Below are positions 25,347 through 34,576 of a stretch of 56,908 nt of DNA, one piece after another; within the stretch, counting starts at the first letter, position 1; each line of letters starts with the position of its first letter. The position numbers were made by a program, and so were the translations under genes. The stretch lies in NCBI RefSeq assembly GCF_049274025.1, contig NZ_JBASRV010000056.1; one strand, given 5' to 3'. The stretch comes from Miniphocaeibacter sp012841535 (GTDB lineage Bacteria; Bacillota; Clostridia; Tissierellales; Peptoniphilaceae). A model generated the notes under the pieces. It saw only the letters and a program-made list of their open reading frames with translations. It ran no database searches and was not told the origin of the DNA.

Positions 25347-26181
25347 AATACCTCCTTACAAAAATTTTAAAACCTTCAATATTTATAATTTTAACTTTTT
25401 CATCTTTATCTATAAACTCACCTTCAGTTAAAACATCTATTTTTTTATCTTCTATTTCTACTGTACCAGAAGGTCTTAAAGGAGTTATAGTTTTTCCTAC
25501 TTTTCCTAATAAATGTTTATTATCTGATGAAGTAGATGACTTAATTTCCTTGTCTAATACTATCTTATTAAATAATTTACTTCTATATCCCTTTTTTATT
25601 ATAGCAATAAGTACTAAAAAACCTATTATCGAGGCAATACTAATAGATAGTAATCCGATGTATAAATTTGACATGGATAATATTACTCCTAAAACAATAA
25701 GAACTATACCGGCAATTCCCGGAATTCCAAATCCTGGTACTAGAATTTCTATTGCTATAAGAATACAACCTACTATAAAGATAATTAAATCTATTATGTC
25801 TGTATCACCATAGAGAAAATTTCCTGCAAAAAATAATACAATAGAAATTATAGATATTATTCCAGCTATTCCGTATGTAGGTAAAAATATTTCGATAATT
25901 ATTGCTATTATTGAAATAATTAGTAATAATCCGCTAATAATTGGATTTGAAATATTCTCAAGTAAATTGTTGAAAAAATTATTATTAGAAGATTTAAATG
26001 TAAAGTGATTTAAATTTCTTGCAAAAATACTAGTATTTATTTCATTATTTGTATAATTATTTCCAGCAGATACTGTACACTGTTGATTTAAGTCATAATT
26101 ATTATAATCTTTGGCAAAAGATTCTGTATTAATACAATATCCTAAAACTAAAACCATAATAATCAAAAAATACTTTTTCAT
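25339..26181 (-). CDS. NfeD-family membrane protein (short form without protease domain)
   Basis: 280 residues. A signal-like hydrophobic N-terminus (about 3-20) leads to a short Asn-rich extracytoplasmic segment (about 25-70), four or five membrane segments (about 80-205) and a C-terminal OB-fold NfeD domain (about 220-280, LLGKVGKTITPLRPSGTVEI). Long NfeD proteins carry a ClpP-like serine protease at the N-terminus; here that domain is absent. AAAGGAGG lies five bases before the ATG at 26181, which I prefer over an in-frame start six codons upstream. It overlaps floA and probably acts with it. Confidence 0.88.
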   Translation of the reverse strand: MKKYFLIIMVLVLGYCINTESFAKDYNNYDLNQQCTVSAGNNYTNNEINTSIFARNLNHFTFKSSNNNFFNNLLENISNPIISGLLLIISIIAIIIEIFLPTYGIAGIISIISIVLFFAGNFLYGDTDIIDLIIFIVGCILIAIEILVPGFGIPGIAGIVLIVLGVILSMSNLYIGLLSISIASIIGFLVLIAIIKKGYRSKLFNKIVLDKEIKSSTSSDNKHLLGKVGKTITPLRPSGTVEIEDKKIDVLTEGEFIDKDEKVKIINIEGFKIFVRRYYD

Positions 26182-26229
26182 ATTAGCCTCCTTTAACATT
26201 TTATACCCAAAATATAAGGAGCAAATAAA

Positions 26230-26253
26230 AATGTCCAGTTTTTACTGGACATT
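26230..26253 (-). terminator. Terminator of rpsU
   Basis: AATGTCCAGT/ACTGGACATT, 10-bp stem with a TTTT loop, and TTTTTATTTG downstream on the minus strand. Confidence 0.85.
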
Positions 26254-26264
26254 AATTAACTATA

Positions 26265-26447
26265 TTAACCTCTTTTAGCTTTCTTACGTCTTGCTGCTTC
26301 TGATTTCTTTTTCTTTTTAATACTTGGTTTTTCGTAATGCTCTCTTTTTCTATATTCAGATAAAACACCAGATCTAGCACATTGTCTTTTAAATCTTTTT
26401 AAAGCGCTATCTAATGATTCATTTTCACCAACTTTAATTTCTGCCAT
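26265..26447 (-). CDS. rpsU: 30S ribosomal protein S21
   Basis: Small-subunit protein at the platform near the anti-Shine-Dalgarno region. 60 residues with ALKRFKRQCARSGVLSEYRKR and a Lys-rich C-terminus, both standard. GGGAGGG precedes the ATG. It follows hinT by a leader of about 95 bases containing hairpins (26460-26500). Confidence 0.96.
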   Translation of the reverse strand: MAEIKVGENESLDSALKRFKRQCARSGVLSEYRKREHYEKPSIKKKKKSEAARRKKAKRG

Positions 26448-26459
26448 AGGTTATCCCTC

Positions 26460-26500
26460 CCCTCTTCTCTTGCAAGAGTGCTCTTAATGAGCAGAATAAT
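26460..26500 (-). promoter_or_regulatory. rpsU leader hairpins
   Basis: On the minus strand TGCTC/GAGCA (loop ATTAA) is followed at once by the palindrome CTCTTGCAAGAG, then GAGGGGAGGG just before rpsU. These structures could influence translation or act as an attenuator; no function is shown. Confidence 0.4.
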
Positions 26501-26542
26501 ACTATAATAGTATAACTCATATAGATGTTAATTGCAAGAATT

Positions 26543-26884
26543 TTAGCCTGGTGGCCATTGTAATTGTCTGCCTGCAAGAACATGATAATGAATATGGTCT
26601 ACAGACTGACCTCCATCTTTTCCACAATTATTGACAATTCTATATCCTGAATTATCAAATCCTAGTTCTTTAGCTAATTTTGGAATAACCATCATAATAT
26701 GAGCAATAATATCAATATTAGATTCATCGATATAATTTGCAGATATTATATGTTTTTTTGGAATAACTAAAAAATGAGTAGGTGCTTGAGGATTTAAATC
26801 GTTAAAAGCAATTATTTTTTCATCTTCATAAATAATATCGGAATTAATTTCCTTATTTGCAATTTTACAAAATATACAATCCAT
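26543..26884 (-). CDS. hinT: HIT-family nucleoside phosphoramidase (HinT-like)
   Basis: 113 residues with CIFCKIANKEI at the N-terminus and the histidine triad HIHYHVLAG near the C-terminus. HinT hydrolyses adenosine 5'-phosphoramidates; its cellular role is unclear. I start at the ATG at 26884, six bases after GGAGGTG; an upstream GTG in frame overlaps that site. It follows mtaB by 15 bases. Confidence 0.93.
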   Translation of the reverse strand: MDCIFCKIANKEINSDIIYEDEKIIAFNDLNPQAPTHFLVIPKKHIISANYIDESNIDIIAHIMMVIPKLAKELGFDNSGYRIVNNCGKDGGQSVDHIHYHVLAGRQLQWPPG

Positions 26885-26899
26885 TAAATTCACCTCCTA

Positions 26900-28198
26900 T
26901 TAATTAATTATACCAAAAACTCCCTCATCTTGTATATCGGTAATTTTAATTTTTGTGATTTTATTTATAAAATCTTTGTTATAATTTGTAGACACTCTAA
27001 TATAATTAGTAGAATAACCATTCATTATTTTACTATCATTTTTTTCTTCAAAAAGAACCTCTACATCATCACCGATAAATTTGTTTAAAAACTGATTAGT
27101 AAGTTTTTTAGATTCATCAATTAAAAGTGAACTTCTGGCTTTTTTTATATTGCCGTCTATTTGATTTTCCATTTTTGCAGCTTTTGTTCCACTTCTTGGT
27201 GAATATTTGAATACATGAATTTTTGAAAATCCAACTGTATTAACAAATTCTAAGGTTTCTTGGAAATCTTCTTCTTCTTCATTTGGAAAACCAACAATTA
27301 TATCTGTAGTTATACCAGCATTAGGAAAATATTTACGAATTAATTTAACTTTTTCCAGGTATTCCTTAGTGTCGTATTTTCTATTCATTAGTTTTAGAAT
27401 TTTATCAGAGCCACTTTGTAAAGATAAATGAAAGTGATCACAAAATTTATTTGTATTTTTTACTCTGTATAAAAAGTCGTCAGTTATAATTCTTGGTTCT
27501 AAGGAACTTAATCGTATCCGCTTTATACTATTAATAGTTGCTATTTTTTCAATTACATCTACTAATGAAATATTGTTTTTAAAATCTAATCCATAAGAAG
27601 CAACATGTATACCAGTTAAAATAATTTCTTTAAAGTTGTTTTTAGATAATAATAAAGCCTCTTCGTATATTTCGTCTAAATTTCTAGAACGTATTGGTCC
27701 CCTAGCATAAGGAATAATACAATAAGAGCAAAATTGACTACAGCCTTCCTGTATTTTTATATAGGCTCTAGTCATATGATTTTGTTTTGTTATAGATAAA
27801 GATTCAAAGTCCTTATTGGTTTTAATATTTTCAACCTTATTTATTATTTTGTTAGTTTTCATGGCTTCTTCGCAGTATTCAACAATTTTTGCTCTATTGT
27901 TTGTGCCTAAAACTACATTTATTCCATCTATAGCTAAGACTTCCTCTGTACTAACTTGTGAGTAGCATCCTACAGCTGCAATAATTGCCTGGGGATTTTT
28001 ACTTTTAGCCTTTGATATAAATTGTCTTGACTTTCTATCGCTTAAATTTGTAACTGTACAGGTATTAATTACATAAATATCGCAAATCTCATCATTGTTT
28101 GATACTTCATAACCCTTATTAGAAAATAGTTCCATCATTGCTTCGGTTTCATATTGGTTAACTTTGCATCCTAAAGTTAAAAAACTTACTTTTTTCAT
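26900..28198 (-). CDS. mtaB: tRNA (t6A37) methylthiotransferase MtaB
   Basis: Radical-SAM enzyme converting t6A37 to ms2t6A37 in ANN-decoding tRNAs. 432 residues: an N-terminal UPF0004 domain with LGCKVNQYETEAM and two further Cys, binding one [4Fe-4S] cluster; the radical-SAM core with GCSQFCSYCIIPYARG (CxxxCxxC); and a C-terminal TRAM domain (about 370-430). The gene order grpE-dnaK-dnaJ-prmA-rsmE-mtaB is typical of Firmicutes and supports MtaB over MiaB. Confidence 0.94.
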   Translation of the reverse strand: MKKVSFLTLGCKVNQYETEAMMELFSNKGYEVSNNDEICDIYVINTCTVTNLSDRKSRQFISKAKSKNPQAIIAAVGCYSQVSTEEVLAIDGINVVLGTNNRAKIVEYCEEAMKTNKIINKVENIKTNKDFESLSITKQNHMTRAYIKIQEGCSQFCSYCIIPYARGPIRSRNLDEIYEEALLLSKNNFKEIILTGIHVASYGLDFKNNISLVDVIEKIATINSIKRIRLSSLEPRIITDDFLYRVKNTNKFCDHFHLSLQSGSDKILKLMNRKYDTKEYLEKVKLIRKYFPNAGITTDIIVGFPNEEEEDFQETLEFVNTVGFSKIHVFKYSPRSGTKAAKMENQIDGNIKKARSSLLIDESKKLTNQFLNKFIGDDVEVLFEEKNDSKIMNGYSTNYIRVSTNYNKDFINKITKIKITDIQDEGVFGIIN

Positions 28199-28201
28199 AA
28201 A

Positions 28202-28930
28202 TCACCTATTAATATCTCCTATTTCGTATTGTAATATTGATAACATAGTTATAGGAGCAGTTTCTGTTCTTAATATTCTTTTTCCTAAAGATATTGTATT
28301 AAAACCTTTCTCTTCCAAAGAAGAAATTTCATCTTTATCAAAACCACCTTCAGGTCCTATTATAATTTTAATATTCTTTGTTTTAGAGTTTACTAGAATA
28401 TCCTTCAATGTATAGTTATCTGAAGATTCATATGCGAGTAGCCCTAATTCATCTTTTTCTAAAGATATATCTAATAAATTTATTGGTTCAAATACTTTAG
28501 GAATATAATTTCTATGGGATTGGGAAGCAGCTTGTTTAGATATTTTATTAAACCTGACTAATTTTTTTTCGGTATTTTTATTATTTAATTTAACAATAAC
28601 CCTATTAGTTATTAAAGGAGTAATACTTTTAACTCCTAATTCTACAGATTTTTGTATTATAAAATCAAATTTATCGGATTTAGTTAACCCTTGATAAAGA
28701 TGAATATTTAAAATCTCTCCCTCAATCTCATTATAGTTTAAAATGTTAGTAATAATTCTGTTTTTTTCTAAATTCGACACTTCTACTATATATAGATTCT
28801 CATTAATAACAATTTCTAGTTTTTCATTTTTTTTAATACGTAATACATTTTTTAAATGATGAAAATCTTCACCATCAACTATTATATTATTATTAATAAT
28901 ATCTTCACTTGTTCTAAAAATTCTATGCAT
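28202..28930 (-). CDS. rsmE: 16S rRNA (uracil-1498-N3)-methyltransferase RsmE
   Basis: Methylates U1498 of 16S rRNA. 242 residues: an N-terminal PUA-like domain (1-70, HRIFRTSED, HHLKNVLRIKK), then a SPOUT knot with KSVELGVKSITPL, IIGPEGGFDKDEI and LGKRILRTETAPI. It overlaps the prmA end by eight bases and leads into mtaB after three. Confidence 0.95.
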   Translation of the reverse strand: MHRIFRTSEDIINNNIIVDGEDFHHLKNVLRIKKNEKLEIVINENLYIVEVSNLEKNRIITNILNYNEIEGEILNIHLYQGLTKSDKFDFIIQKSVELGVKSITPLITNRVIVKLNNKNTEKKLVRFNKISKQAASQSHRNYIPKVFEPINLLDISLEKDELGLLAYESSDNYTLKDILVNSKTKNIKIIIGPEGGFDKDEISSLEEKGFNTISLGKRILRTETAPITMLSILQYEIGDINR

Positions 28931-29858
28931 TATATTTAGCCAGGATACAAACCCATTCTCCTTTATTAGTAATATTTACTATTTCAAAATTATATTCTTG
29001 TAATTTTGATACTATTAAATTCGATTTTTCTTTAATAATACCTGAAGTAATTATTAAGCCATTGTCATTAATTACTTTTCCTACATTAGGTATTAAATCC
29101 AATATTACATTAGGAAGAATATTAGCAATGAAAATATCGTAGTTTTCACTAACTGTATTTAATAAATCACCTTCATAAACAGAAATTACACTATTGGTAT
29201 GATTTAAAATAGAGTTTTCTTTAGTGGTTTTTACACTTATAGGATCTATATCTATTGCTGTGACTCTATTAGCTCCTAATTTTGCAGCAACTATTGATAA
29301 TATACCAGATCCACATCCAATATCACAGACTTTCTTATTTTTCAAACCAATATTTTGTAATTCTTCAATGCATAAATAGGTACTTTCATGAGTTCCAGTA
29401 CCAAATGCCATTCCAGGATCAATATTGATTATTACATTATTTTCTTTGGATTTGTATTCTTCCCAAGAAGGTTTAATAATTACTCTCTCACCAACTTTAA
29501 ATGGTTTGTAGAATTTTTTCCACTCTTCAGACCAATCTTTATCCTTTATTTTATTATTTACATTAAATTCTATAGCCTTATCTAAATTTATTAAAGAGTT
29601 TTTCAAATCTAATATTTTCTTTTCATCAAATTCGCTTTCAGACAAATATAGTTTAATTGTTATTAATTCGTATTTAGGTATTAAATCATCTTGTAGTTCA
29701 ACCCAATAGGGTTTTGTTTCTTTTATTTCATCCATAGTTCTATAATCAATTATTTCAAAAGTCGAGATATTATAGTCATATAATATAGAATATATAATAT
29801 CTTCAAAATCTTTAGGAGTGTTAATTATAATCTCGGACCATCTATTAGTTTCCAACAT
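28923..29858 (-). CDS. prmA: Ribosomal protein L11 methyltransferase
   Basis: SAM-dependent methylation of ribosomal protein L11. 311 residues: an N-terminal substrate-recognition domain (about 1-100) and a Rossmann methyltransferase with DPGMAFGTGTHEST and CDIGCGSGILSI, and NILPN as the catalytic-pocket motif. I start at the ATG at 29858 after AAAGGA; a TTG one codon upstream is less likely. It overlaps dnaJ by 14 bases. Confidence 0.95.
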   Translation of the reverse strand: MLETNRWSEIIINTPKDFEDIIYSILYDYNISTFEIIDYRTMDEIKETKPYWVELQDDLIPKYELITIKLYLSESEFDEKKILDLKNSLINLDKAIEFNVNNKIKDKDWSEEWKKFYKPFKVGERVIIKPSWEEYKSKENNVIINIDPGMAFGTGTHESTYLCIEELQNIGLKNKKVCDIGCGSGILSIVAAKLGANRVTAIDIDPISVKTTKENSILNHTNSVISVYEGDLLNTVSENYDIFIANILPNVILDLIPNVGKVINDNGLIITSGIIKEKSNLIVSKLQEYNFEIVNITNKGEWVCILAKYNA

Positions 29859-30984
29859 CAAATTTATCCTTTATTTTATCAAAAATACTTTTTTTACCTT
29901 TGCTTTCTTTATAATCTTCATCAGTTATTTTAGAAAATTCCAACAGTAATTCTTTTTGTTTGTTGTTTAGTTTTGTAGGGGTTATTATTTGTACATCAAA
30001 ATATAAATCACCGTGTTCATTATTTTTTCTGTTTAGAATTTGTACCCCTTTATTTTTCAATCTGAATCTTGTGCCAGTTTGAGTCCCCGCAGGAATTTCA
30101 AACTCTTCAATTCCTTTTAATAAAGGTACATCTATTTTTGCACCTAAAGCTGCCTGAGTAAAGGTTATAGGCAATCTAAAGTAAATATCATATCCTGAAC
30201 GTTGGAAGAAATCATGAGGTTGCACTTCTAAAATTAAATATAAATCTCCATTAGGTCCTCCATTTACTCCTGCATTACCTTCACTTCGTAGATTAATTAC
30301 AGAATCATTATCTACACCGGCAGGTATTTTTACCTTTAAGGATTTACTTGTACGTATTTGACCTTTTCCCTTGCATTTATGACATTTTTTCTCTATAATT
30401 TCTCCACTGCCATGGCATTTATCACATGTAGCAGTTCTAACAAATGTTCCAAATGCCGATTGTTGAGTATATCTTACTTGACCACTTCCGTGGCATTTAT
30501 CACAGATTTTTTTATCAGTTCCTTTTTCAGCTCCAGTACCATTACATTCATCACATGTTTCCATTCTTCTTACAGAAATTTCCTTTTCTACTCCAAAAAC
30601 AGCTTCTTCAAAAGTTAATTGTACTTTTAATTGAATGTCTGAACCTTTTTGTGGTGCATTAGGATTTCTAGTTTTTCTAGAAAAACCTCCACCAAATATA
30701 TCAAAAATATCTCCAAATAAATCTGAAAAATCCATAGTAAAGTCATTTGGTCCCATACCGCCATTTGTAAATGCTGCTTCACCATATAAATCATATTTGG
30801 ATTTTTTTTCGTCATCACTTAAAACTTCATAAGCGAAATTAATTTCTTTAAATTTTTCTTGAGCTTCATCATCATTGGGATTTAAATCAGGATGATACTT
30901 TTTAGCTAATTTTCTATATGCTTTTTTTATATCTTCTTTTGATGAGTTTCTATCTACCTCTAAGATTTCATATAAATCTTTCAT
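29845..30984 (-). CDS. dnaJ: Chaperone DnaJ (Hsp40)
   Basis: Delivers unfolded substrates to DnaK and stimulates its ATPase. 379 residues: J domain with KYHPDLN (HPD near 34-36), a Gly/Phe-rich region (about 75-110), a zinc domain with four CxxCxGxG-type repeats (about 148-212) and a C-terminal substrate domain. It follows dnaK by 123 bases that contain a hairpin and a possible extra promoter, so its level may differ from dnaK. Confidence 0.97.
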   Translation of the reverse strand: MKDLYEILEVDRNSSKEDIKKAYRKLAKKYHPDLNPNDDEAQEKFKEINFAYEVLSDDEKKSKYDLYGEAAFTNGGMGPNDFTMDFSDLFGDIFDIFGGGFSRKTRNPNAPQKGSDIQLKVQLTFEEAVFGVEKEISVRRMETCDECNGTGAEKGTDKKICDKCHGSGQVRYTQQSAFGTFVRTATCDKCHGSGEIIEKKCHKCKGKGQIRTSKSLKVKIPAGVDNDSVINLRSEGNAGVNGGPNGDLYLILEVQPHDFFQRSGYDIYFRLPITFTQAALGAKIDVPLLKGIEEFEIPAGTQTGTRFRLKNKGVQILNRKNNEHGDLYFDVQIITPTKLNNKQKELLLEFSKITDEDYKESKGKKSIFDKIKDKFDVGN

Positions 30985-31017
30985 TAATACACCAACCTTA
31001 AAATATCTTTCTTAAAT

Positions 31018-31045
31018 ATTCTACTAAAAATATAGATTTGTTCAA
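31018..31045 (-). promoter_or_regulatory. Possible dnaJ promoter
   Basis: Minus-strand TTGAAC (31045-31040), 16-base spacer, TAGAAT (31023-31018). It lies downstream of the dnaK-dnaJ hairpin and could give dnaJ its own transcription. Confidence 0.4.
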
Positions 31046-31051
31046 TACACT

Positions 31052-31083
31052 AATAAAGGCTCATGAAAACATGAGCCTTTATT
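31052..31083 (-). other. Perfect hairpin in the dnaK-dnaJ gap, without T-run
   Basis: AATAAAGGCTCATG/CATGAGCCTTTATT, a perfect 14-bp stem with loop AAAA on the plus strand. The minus strand continues AGTGTATTG, so there is no U-tract. It may slow or partly terminate transcription, or protect the dnaK 3' end after processing. Confidence 0.7.
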
Positions 31084-31107
31084 TATATAACAATATTATC
31101 TATAATA

Positions 31108-32928
31108 CTACTTATCCTCTTCATCATCAACTACTTCATAGTCAGCGTCAACAACATCATCTTCTGGATTTTGTTGAGCACCTTCTTGTGAACCTTGTTG
31201 ACCATAAAGTTTTTCAGACATTTTGTAAAGTTCTTGAGTTAAATCCTCAGTTTTATTTTTAATTGTTTCAGCATCTTCACCAGTAATAACATCTCTTAGG
31301 TCTTTAATTTTACTATTTATATTTTCAACTTCGTCAGCTGAAATTTTATCACCTAAGTCTTTAATTGTTTTTTCTGTTTGATATATAACAGATTCGGCAT
31401 TATTCTTGCTTTCAATTAATTCCTTTTTCTTTTTGTCTTCTTCTGCAAATTTTTCAGCATCATTAACTTTTTGTTGTATTTCTTCATCTGTAAGTTTAGT
31501 AGAAGAAGAAATTGTCATTTTTTGTTCTTTTCCAGAGCCTAAATCTTTTGCTGTTACATTTACTATTCCATTAGCATCTATATCGAAAGTAACTTCAATT
31601 TGAGGAACTCCTCTTGGAGCAGCTGGTATATCAGCTAAAGTAAATTTACCAAGTAAAGTATTATCTGCCGCCATTTCTCTTTCACCTTGTAGTACTACAA
31701 TTTCTACATTTGTTTGACCATCAGCAGCTGTAGTAAATACTTGACTCTTTTTAGTTGGAATAGTTGTATTTCTTTCTATTAATTTAGTTGTAACTCCACC
31801 TAATGTTTCAATTCCTAATGACAATGGAGTAACGTCTAATAATAGTAAATCTTTAACTTCTCCACTTAAAACTCCACCTTGTATAGCAGCACCCATTGCA
31901 ACACATTCGTCAGGGTTTATATCTTTTTGTGGATCTTTACCTATTAATTTTTTAACGGATTCTTGTACTGCAGGTATTCTAGTAGAACCACCTACTAATA
32001 AAACTGATTGAATATCACTTGCAGAAAGACCAGCATCCTTCAATGCTTCTTTAACAGGGATTGTAGTTTTTTCAACTAAAGCGGAAGTTAAATCTTCAAA
32101 TTTAGATCTACTTAAATCCATATTTAAATGAGCAGGTACACCATTAATTGCTGTAATAAATGGTAAGTTAATATTTGAACTTAAAGTTGAAGATAATTCT
32201 TTTTTAGCTTTTTCAGCAGCGTCTTTTAATCTTTGTAAAGACGTTGGGTCGTGTCTTAAATCAATTCCATTTTCTTTTTTGAATTCATCTGCTAAATAGT
32301 CGATAATTATATTATCAAAATCATCTCCACCAAGCTTGTTATTACCTCTAGTAGCTAGTACTTCAAAAACACCATCTCCTACTTCTAGAATAGATACGTC
32401 AAAAGTACCTCCACCTAAATCGTATACCATTATTTTATGTTGGTCATGGTCTTTATCCATTCCGTAAGCTAAAGCTGCAGCAGTAGGCTCGTTAATAATT
32501 CTTTTTACATTTAGACCTGCAATTTTTCCAGCGTCTTTTGTAGCTTGTCTTTGGCTATCTGTAAAATAAGCTGGAACTGTTATTACTGCTTCAGTGATTG
32601 TTTCTCCTAAATAACTTTCTGCATCTGTTTTTAATTTTTGTAATATCATGGCAGAAATTTCTTCTGGTGTATAATTTTTTCCGTCAATATCAACTTTAAA
32701 ATCAGTTCCCATATGTGTTTTAATAGAAGAAATTGTTCTATTTGGATTAGTAATGGCTTGTCTTTTAGCAGTTTCCCCAACTAATCTTTCACCGTCTTTT
32801 GTAAATGCTACTACTGAAGGAGTTGTTCTATTACCTTCTACGTTTGGAATTATTGTAGAAGTACCTCCCTCCATTACAGCTACTGCTGAATTTGTTGTTC
32901 CTAAGTCTATACCTATAATTTTTCCCAT
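31108..32928 (-). CDS. dnaK: Chaperone DnaK (Hsp70)
   Basis: ATP-dependent folding chaperone. 606 residues: the nucleotide-binding domain (1-365) with GIDLGTTNSAVAV, YDLGGGTFDVSI and VLLVGGSTRIP, a DVTPLSLGIET linker and a substrate-binding domain (about 385-600). It lacks the 24-residue insert of Gram-negative DnaK, as expected for Gram-positives. Fourth gene from the CIRCE-controlled promoter if hemW read-through is counted; third of hrcA-grpE-dnaK. Confidence 0.98.
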   Translation of the reverse strand: MGKIIGIDLGTTNSAVAVMEGGTSTIIPNVEGNRTTPSVVAFTKDGERLVGETAKRQAITNPNRTISSIKTHMGTDFKVDIDGKNYTPEEISAMILQKLKTDAESYLGETITEAVITVPAYFTDSQRQATKDAGKIAGLNVKRIINEPTAAALAYGMDKDHDQHKIMVYDLGGGTFDVSILEVGDGVFEVLATRGNNKLGGDDFDNIIIDYLADEFKKENGIDLRHDPTSLQRLKDAAEKAKKELSSTLSSNINLPFITAINGVPAHLNMDLSRSKFEDLTSALVEKTTIPVKEALKDAGLSASDIQSVLLVGGSTRIPAVQESVKKLIGKDPQKDINPDECVAMGAAIQGGVLSGEVKDLLLLDVTPLSLGIETLGGVTTKLIERNTTIPTKKSQVFTTAADGQTNVEIVVLQGEREMAADNTLLGKFTLADIPAAPRGVPQIEVTFDIDANGIVNVTAKDLGSGKEQKMTISSSTKLTDEEIQQKVNDAEKFAEEDKKKKELIESKNNAESVIYQTEKTIKDLGDKISADEVENINSKIKDLRDVITGEDAETIKNKTEDLTQELYKMSEKLYGQQGSQEGAQQNPEDDVVDADYEVVDDEEDK

Positions 32929-32945
32929 AATTATATCCTCCTAAA

Positions 32946-33476
32946 TTATTCACTAACTTTGACCATACTAGGTCTTATAACTTTTCCGTTTAATTTATAA
33001 CCTTTTTGTAGAGTGTCTATAATGTAACCGGACTCTACATCATCATTTTTTTCAACTAATATAGCTTGATGAACATTATGATCAAATAAAGTATCTTTTG
33101 ATTCTATTTCTTCAAGCCCTTCTTTTTTTAATATTTCTTTAAAATTATCTAAGATAATTTTAATTCCATCAGAAAACTCATCTTCTTGTAGCTTGTTTTC
33201 ATAAGCTCTTTCTAAATCATCAACAATTGGAAGTAATTTTAAAATTAAACCTTCATTTGCTAAAGATATAGATTGTGATTTTTCATTTTCTATTCTTCTT
33301 TTAAAGTTTATAAAATCTGCTTGTAAAATTGTTAATGAATTTTTAAGACTTTCATTCTCTTCAATTAATTCATTTTCATTGTTTTCAACTTCTTCTGATA
33401 CCTCATCATTATTAATTAAATTTTCTTTATTTTCATCAGAATCAAAAGTTTCGTTATTTTTCTTGTTTTTAGCCAC
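32946..33476 (-). CDS. grpE: Nucleotide exchange factor GrpE
   Basis: Releases ADP from DnaK. 176 residues: an acidic, Asn-rich N-terminus (1-40), a long dimeric helix (about 40-90, ADFINFKRRIENEKS) and a C-terminal beta domain ending with GYKLNGKVIRPSMVKVS. Lies between hrcA and dnaK with short gaps. Confidence 0.96.
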   Translation of the reverse strand: MAKNKKNNETFDSDENKENLINNDEVSEEVENNENELIEENESLKNSLTILQADFINFKRRIENEKSQSISLANEGLILKLLPIVDDLERAYENKLQEDEFSDGIKIILDNFKEILKKEGLEEIESKDTLFDHNVHQAILVEKNDDVESGYIIDTLQKGYKLNGKVIRPSMVKVSE

Positions 33477-33489
33477 TTTATCACCTCTT

Positions 33490-34524
33490 TTAATCTATCA
33501 TATTAACTATTTTCCAAGATATATTATAAAGGGTCACTATTGTGTTCTTATAATCCATCCTTAAGGGTCCAATAACACCTATTTTACCTATATAGTAATT
33601 GTTTAAATATAAATTGGTTAGTATGAGACTATTTTCATTTAAAATAGGTATTCCTATTTCTGAGCCAATATACACTTCAACATGTTCTTCTATATTTTTA
33701 TCCAGAAGCTTAACTAAGTTTTCTTTTTTATCTATAAACTGGAAAAAATCTTTAACTTTTTCTAAGTTGTTATATTCTGGTAAATTAAAAATATTTGATA
33801 GACCATATATCTTTGTTTTTATATTTCCAAAATTTGTAAATTCTAATTTTAAAATTCTAAAAATATTTTGTAGTAAATCAAAATAATTATTTAATTTATT
33901 TATGATATCTAAAAAATCATTTTCAAAATCTTCAATAGTTAAACTATTTTTAATTAAATGATTTAATAAAAAGTTTACTTTTTTTAAATCTTCATTTGAA
34001 ATATTATTTCGTAGATTAAAAATTGAACTATTGACTTCACCATTTTTTAAAACCATCAATAAAATATAATCATATTTACTAATTTTTAAAACTTCAACAT
34101 GATATATTCCTATATTATATGGTCTTTCTAAAGAAGTTATTACAACATTATTAGTCATAGAAGATAATATTTCAGCAGCTGATTTAACAAGTTGCTCAAC
34201 ATCTATATTTAAATCACTTCGTTTTACTTTTAGTGCAGTATTTGAAGAATTAGCAAATTGATTTCTAAAATTCGTTAAAGCTTCTTCCACATATAGCTTG
34301 TATCCCATTTCTGAAGGAACTCTTCCAGAAGAAGCATGAGACTTTTTTAGTAACTCTAAATCTTCTAAATCACTCATTTCATTTCTAATAGTAGCTGCAC
34401 TTACGCCTAGATTTGAATTTTTAGATATTGTTCTTGAACCAACAGGTTCAGGATTCAATAAGTATTCTTCTATAATATAATATAGTATATTTTTTTTTCT
34501 AATATCTAAGTCTTTATAGTTCAT
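33490..34524 (-). CDS. hrcA: Heat-inducible repressor HrcA
   Basis: Represses class I heat-shock genes by binding CIRCE and needs GroEL to fold. 344 residues: N-terminal winged helix with SRTISKNSNLGVSAATIRNEM and SGRVPSEMGYK, then a GAF-like core (about 105-330) and a C-terminal TLYNISWKIV motif. It heads the operon; the CIRCE at 34546-34572 lies just upstream. Confidence 0.97.
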   Translation of the reverse strand: MNYKDLDIRKKNILYYIIEEYLLNPEPVGSRTISKNSNLGVSAATIRNEMSDLEDLELLKKSHASSGRVPSEMGYKLYVEEALTNFRNQFANSSNTALKVKRSDLNIDVEQLVKSAAEILSSMTNNVVITSLERPYNIGIYHVEVLKISKYDYILLMVLKNGEVNSSIFNLRNNISNEDLKKVNFLLNHLIKNSLTIEDFENDFLDIINKLNNYFDLLQNIFRILKLEFTNFGNIKTKIYGLSNIFNLPEYNNLEKVKDFFQFIDKKENLVKLLDKNIEEHVEVYIGSEIGIPILNENSLILTNLYLNNYYIGKIGVIGPLRMDYKNTIVTLYNISWKIVNMID

Positions 34525-34545
34525 TTAACTCAGCCCTATTCTTTA

Positions 34546-34572
34546 TTAGCACTACATGTTGCTGAGTGCTAA
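34546..34572. promoter_or_regulatory. CIRCE operator (HrcA binding site)
   Basis: TTAGCACTA, nine bases, GAGTGCTAA. The right arm is perfect and the left arm differs from the consensus TTAGCACTC only at its last base. It spans the predicted hrcA transcription start. Confidence 0.93.
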
Positions 34573-34576
34573 TATT

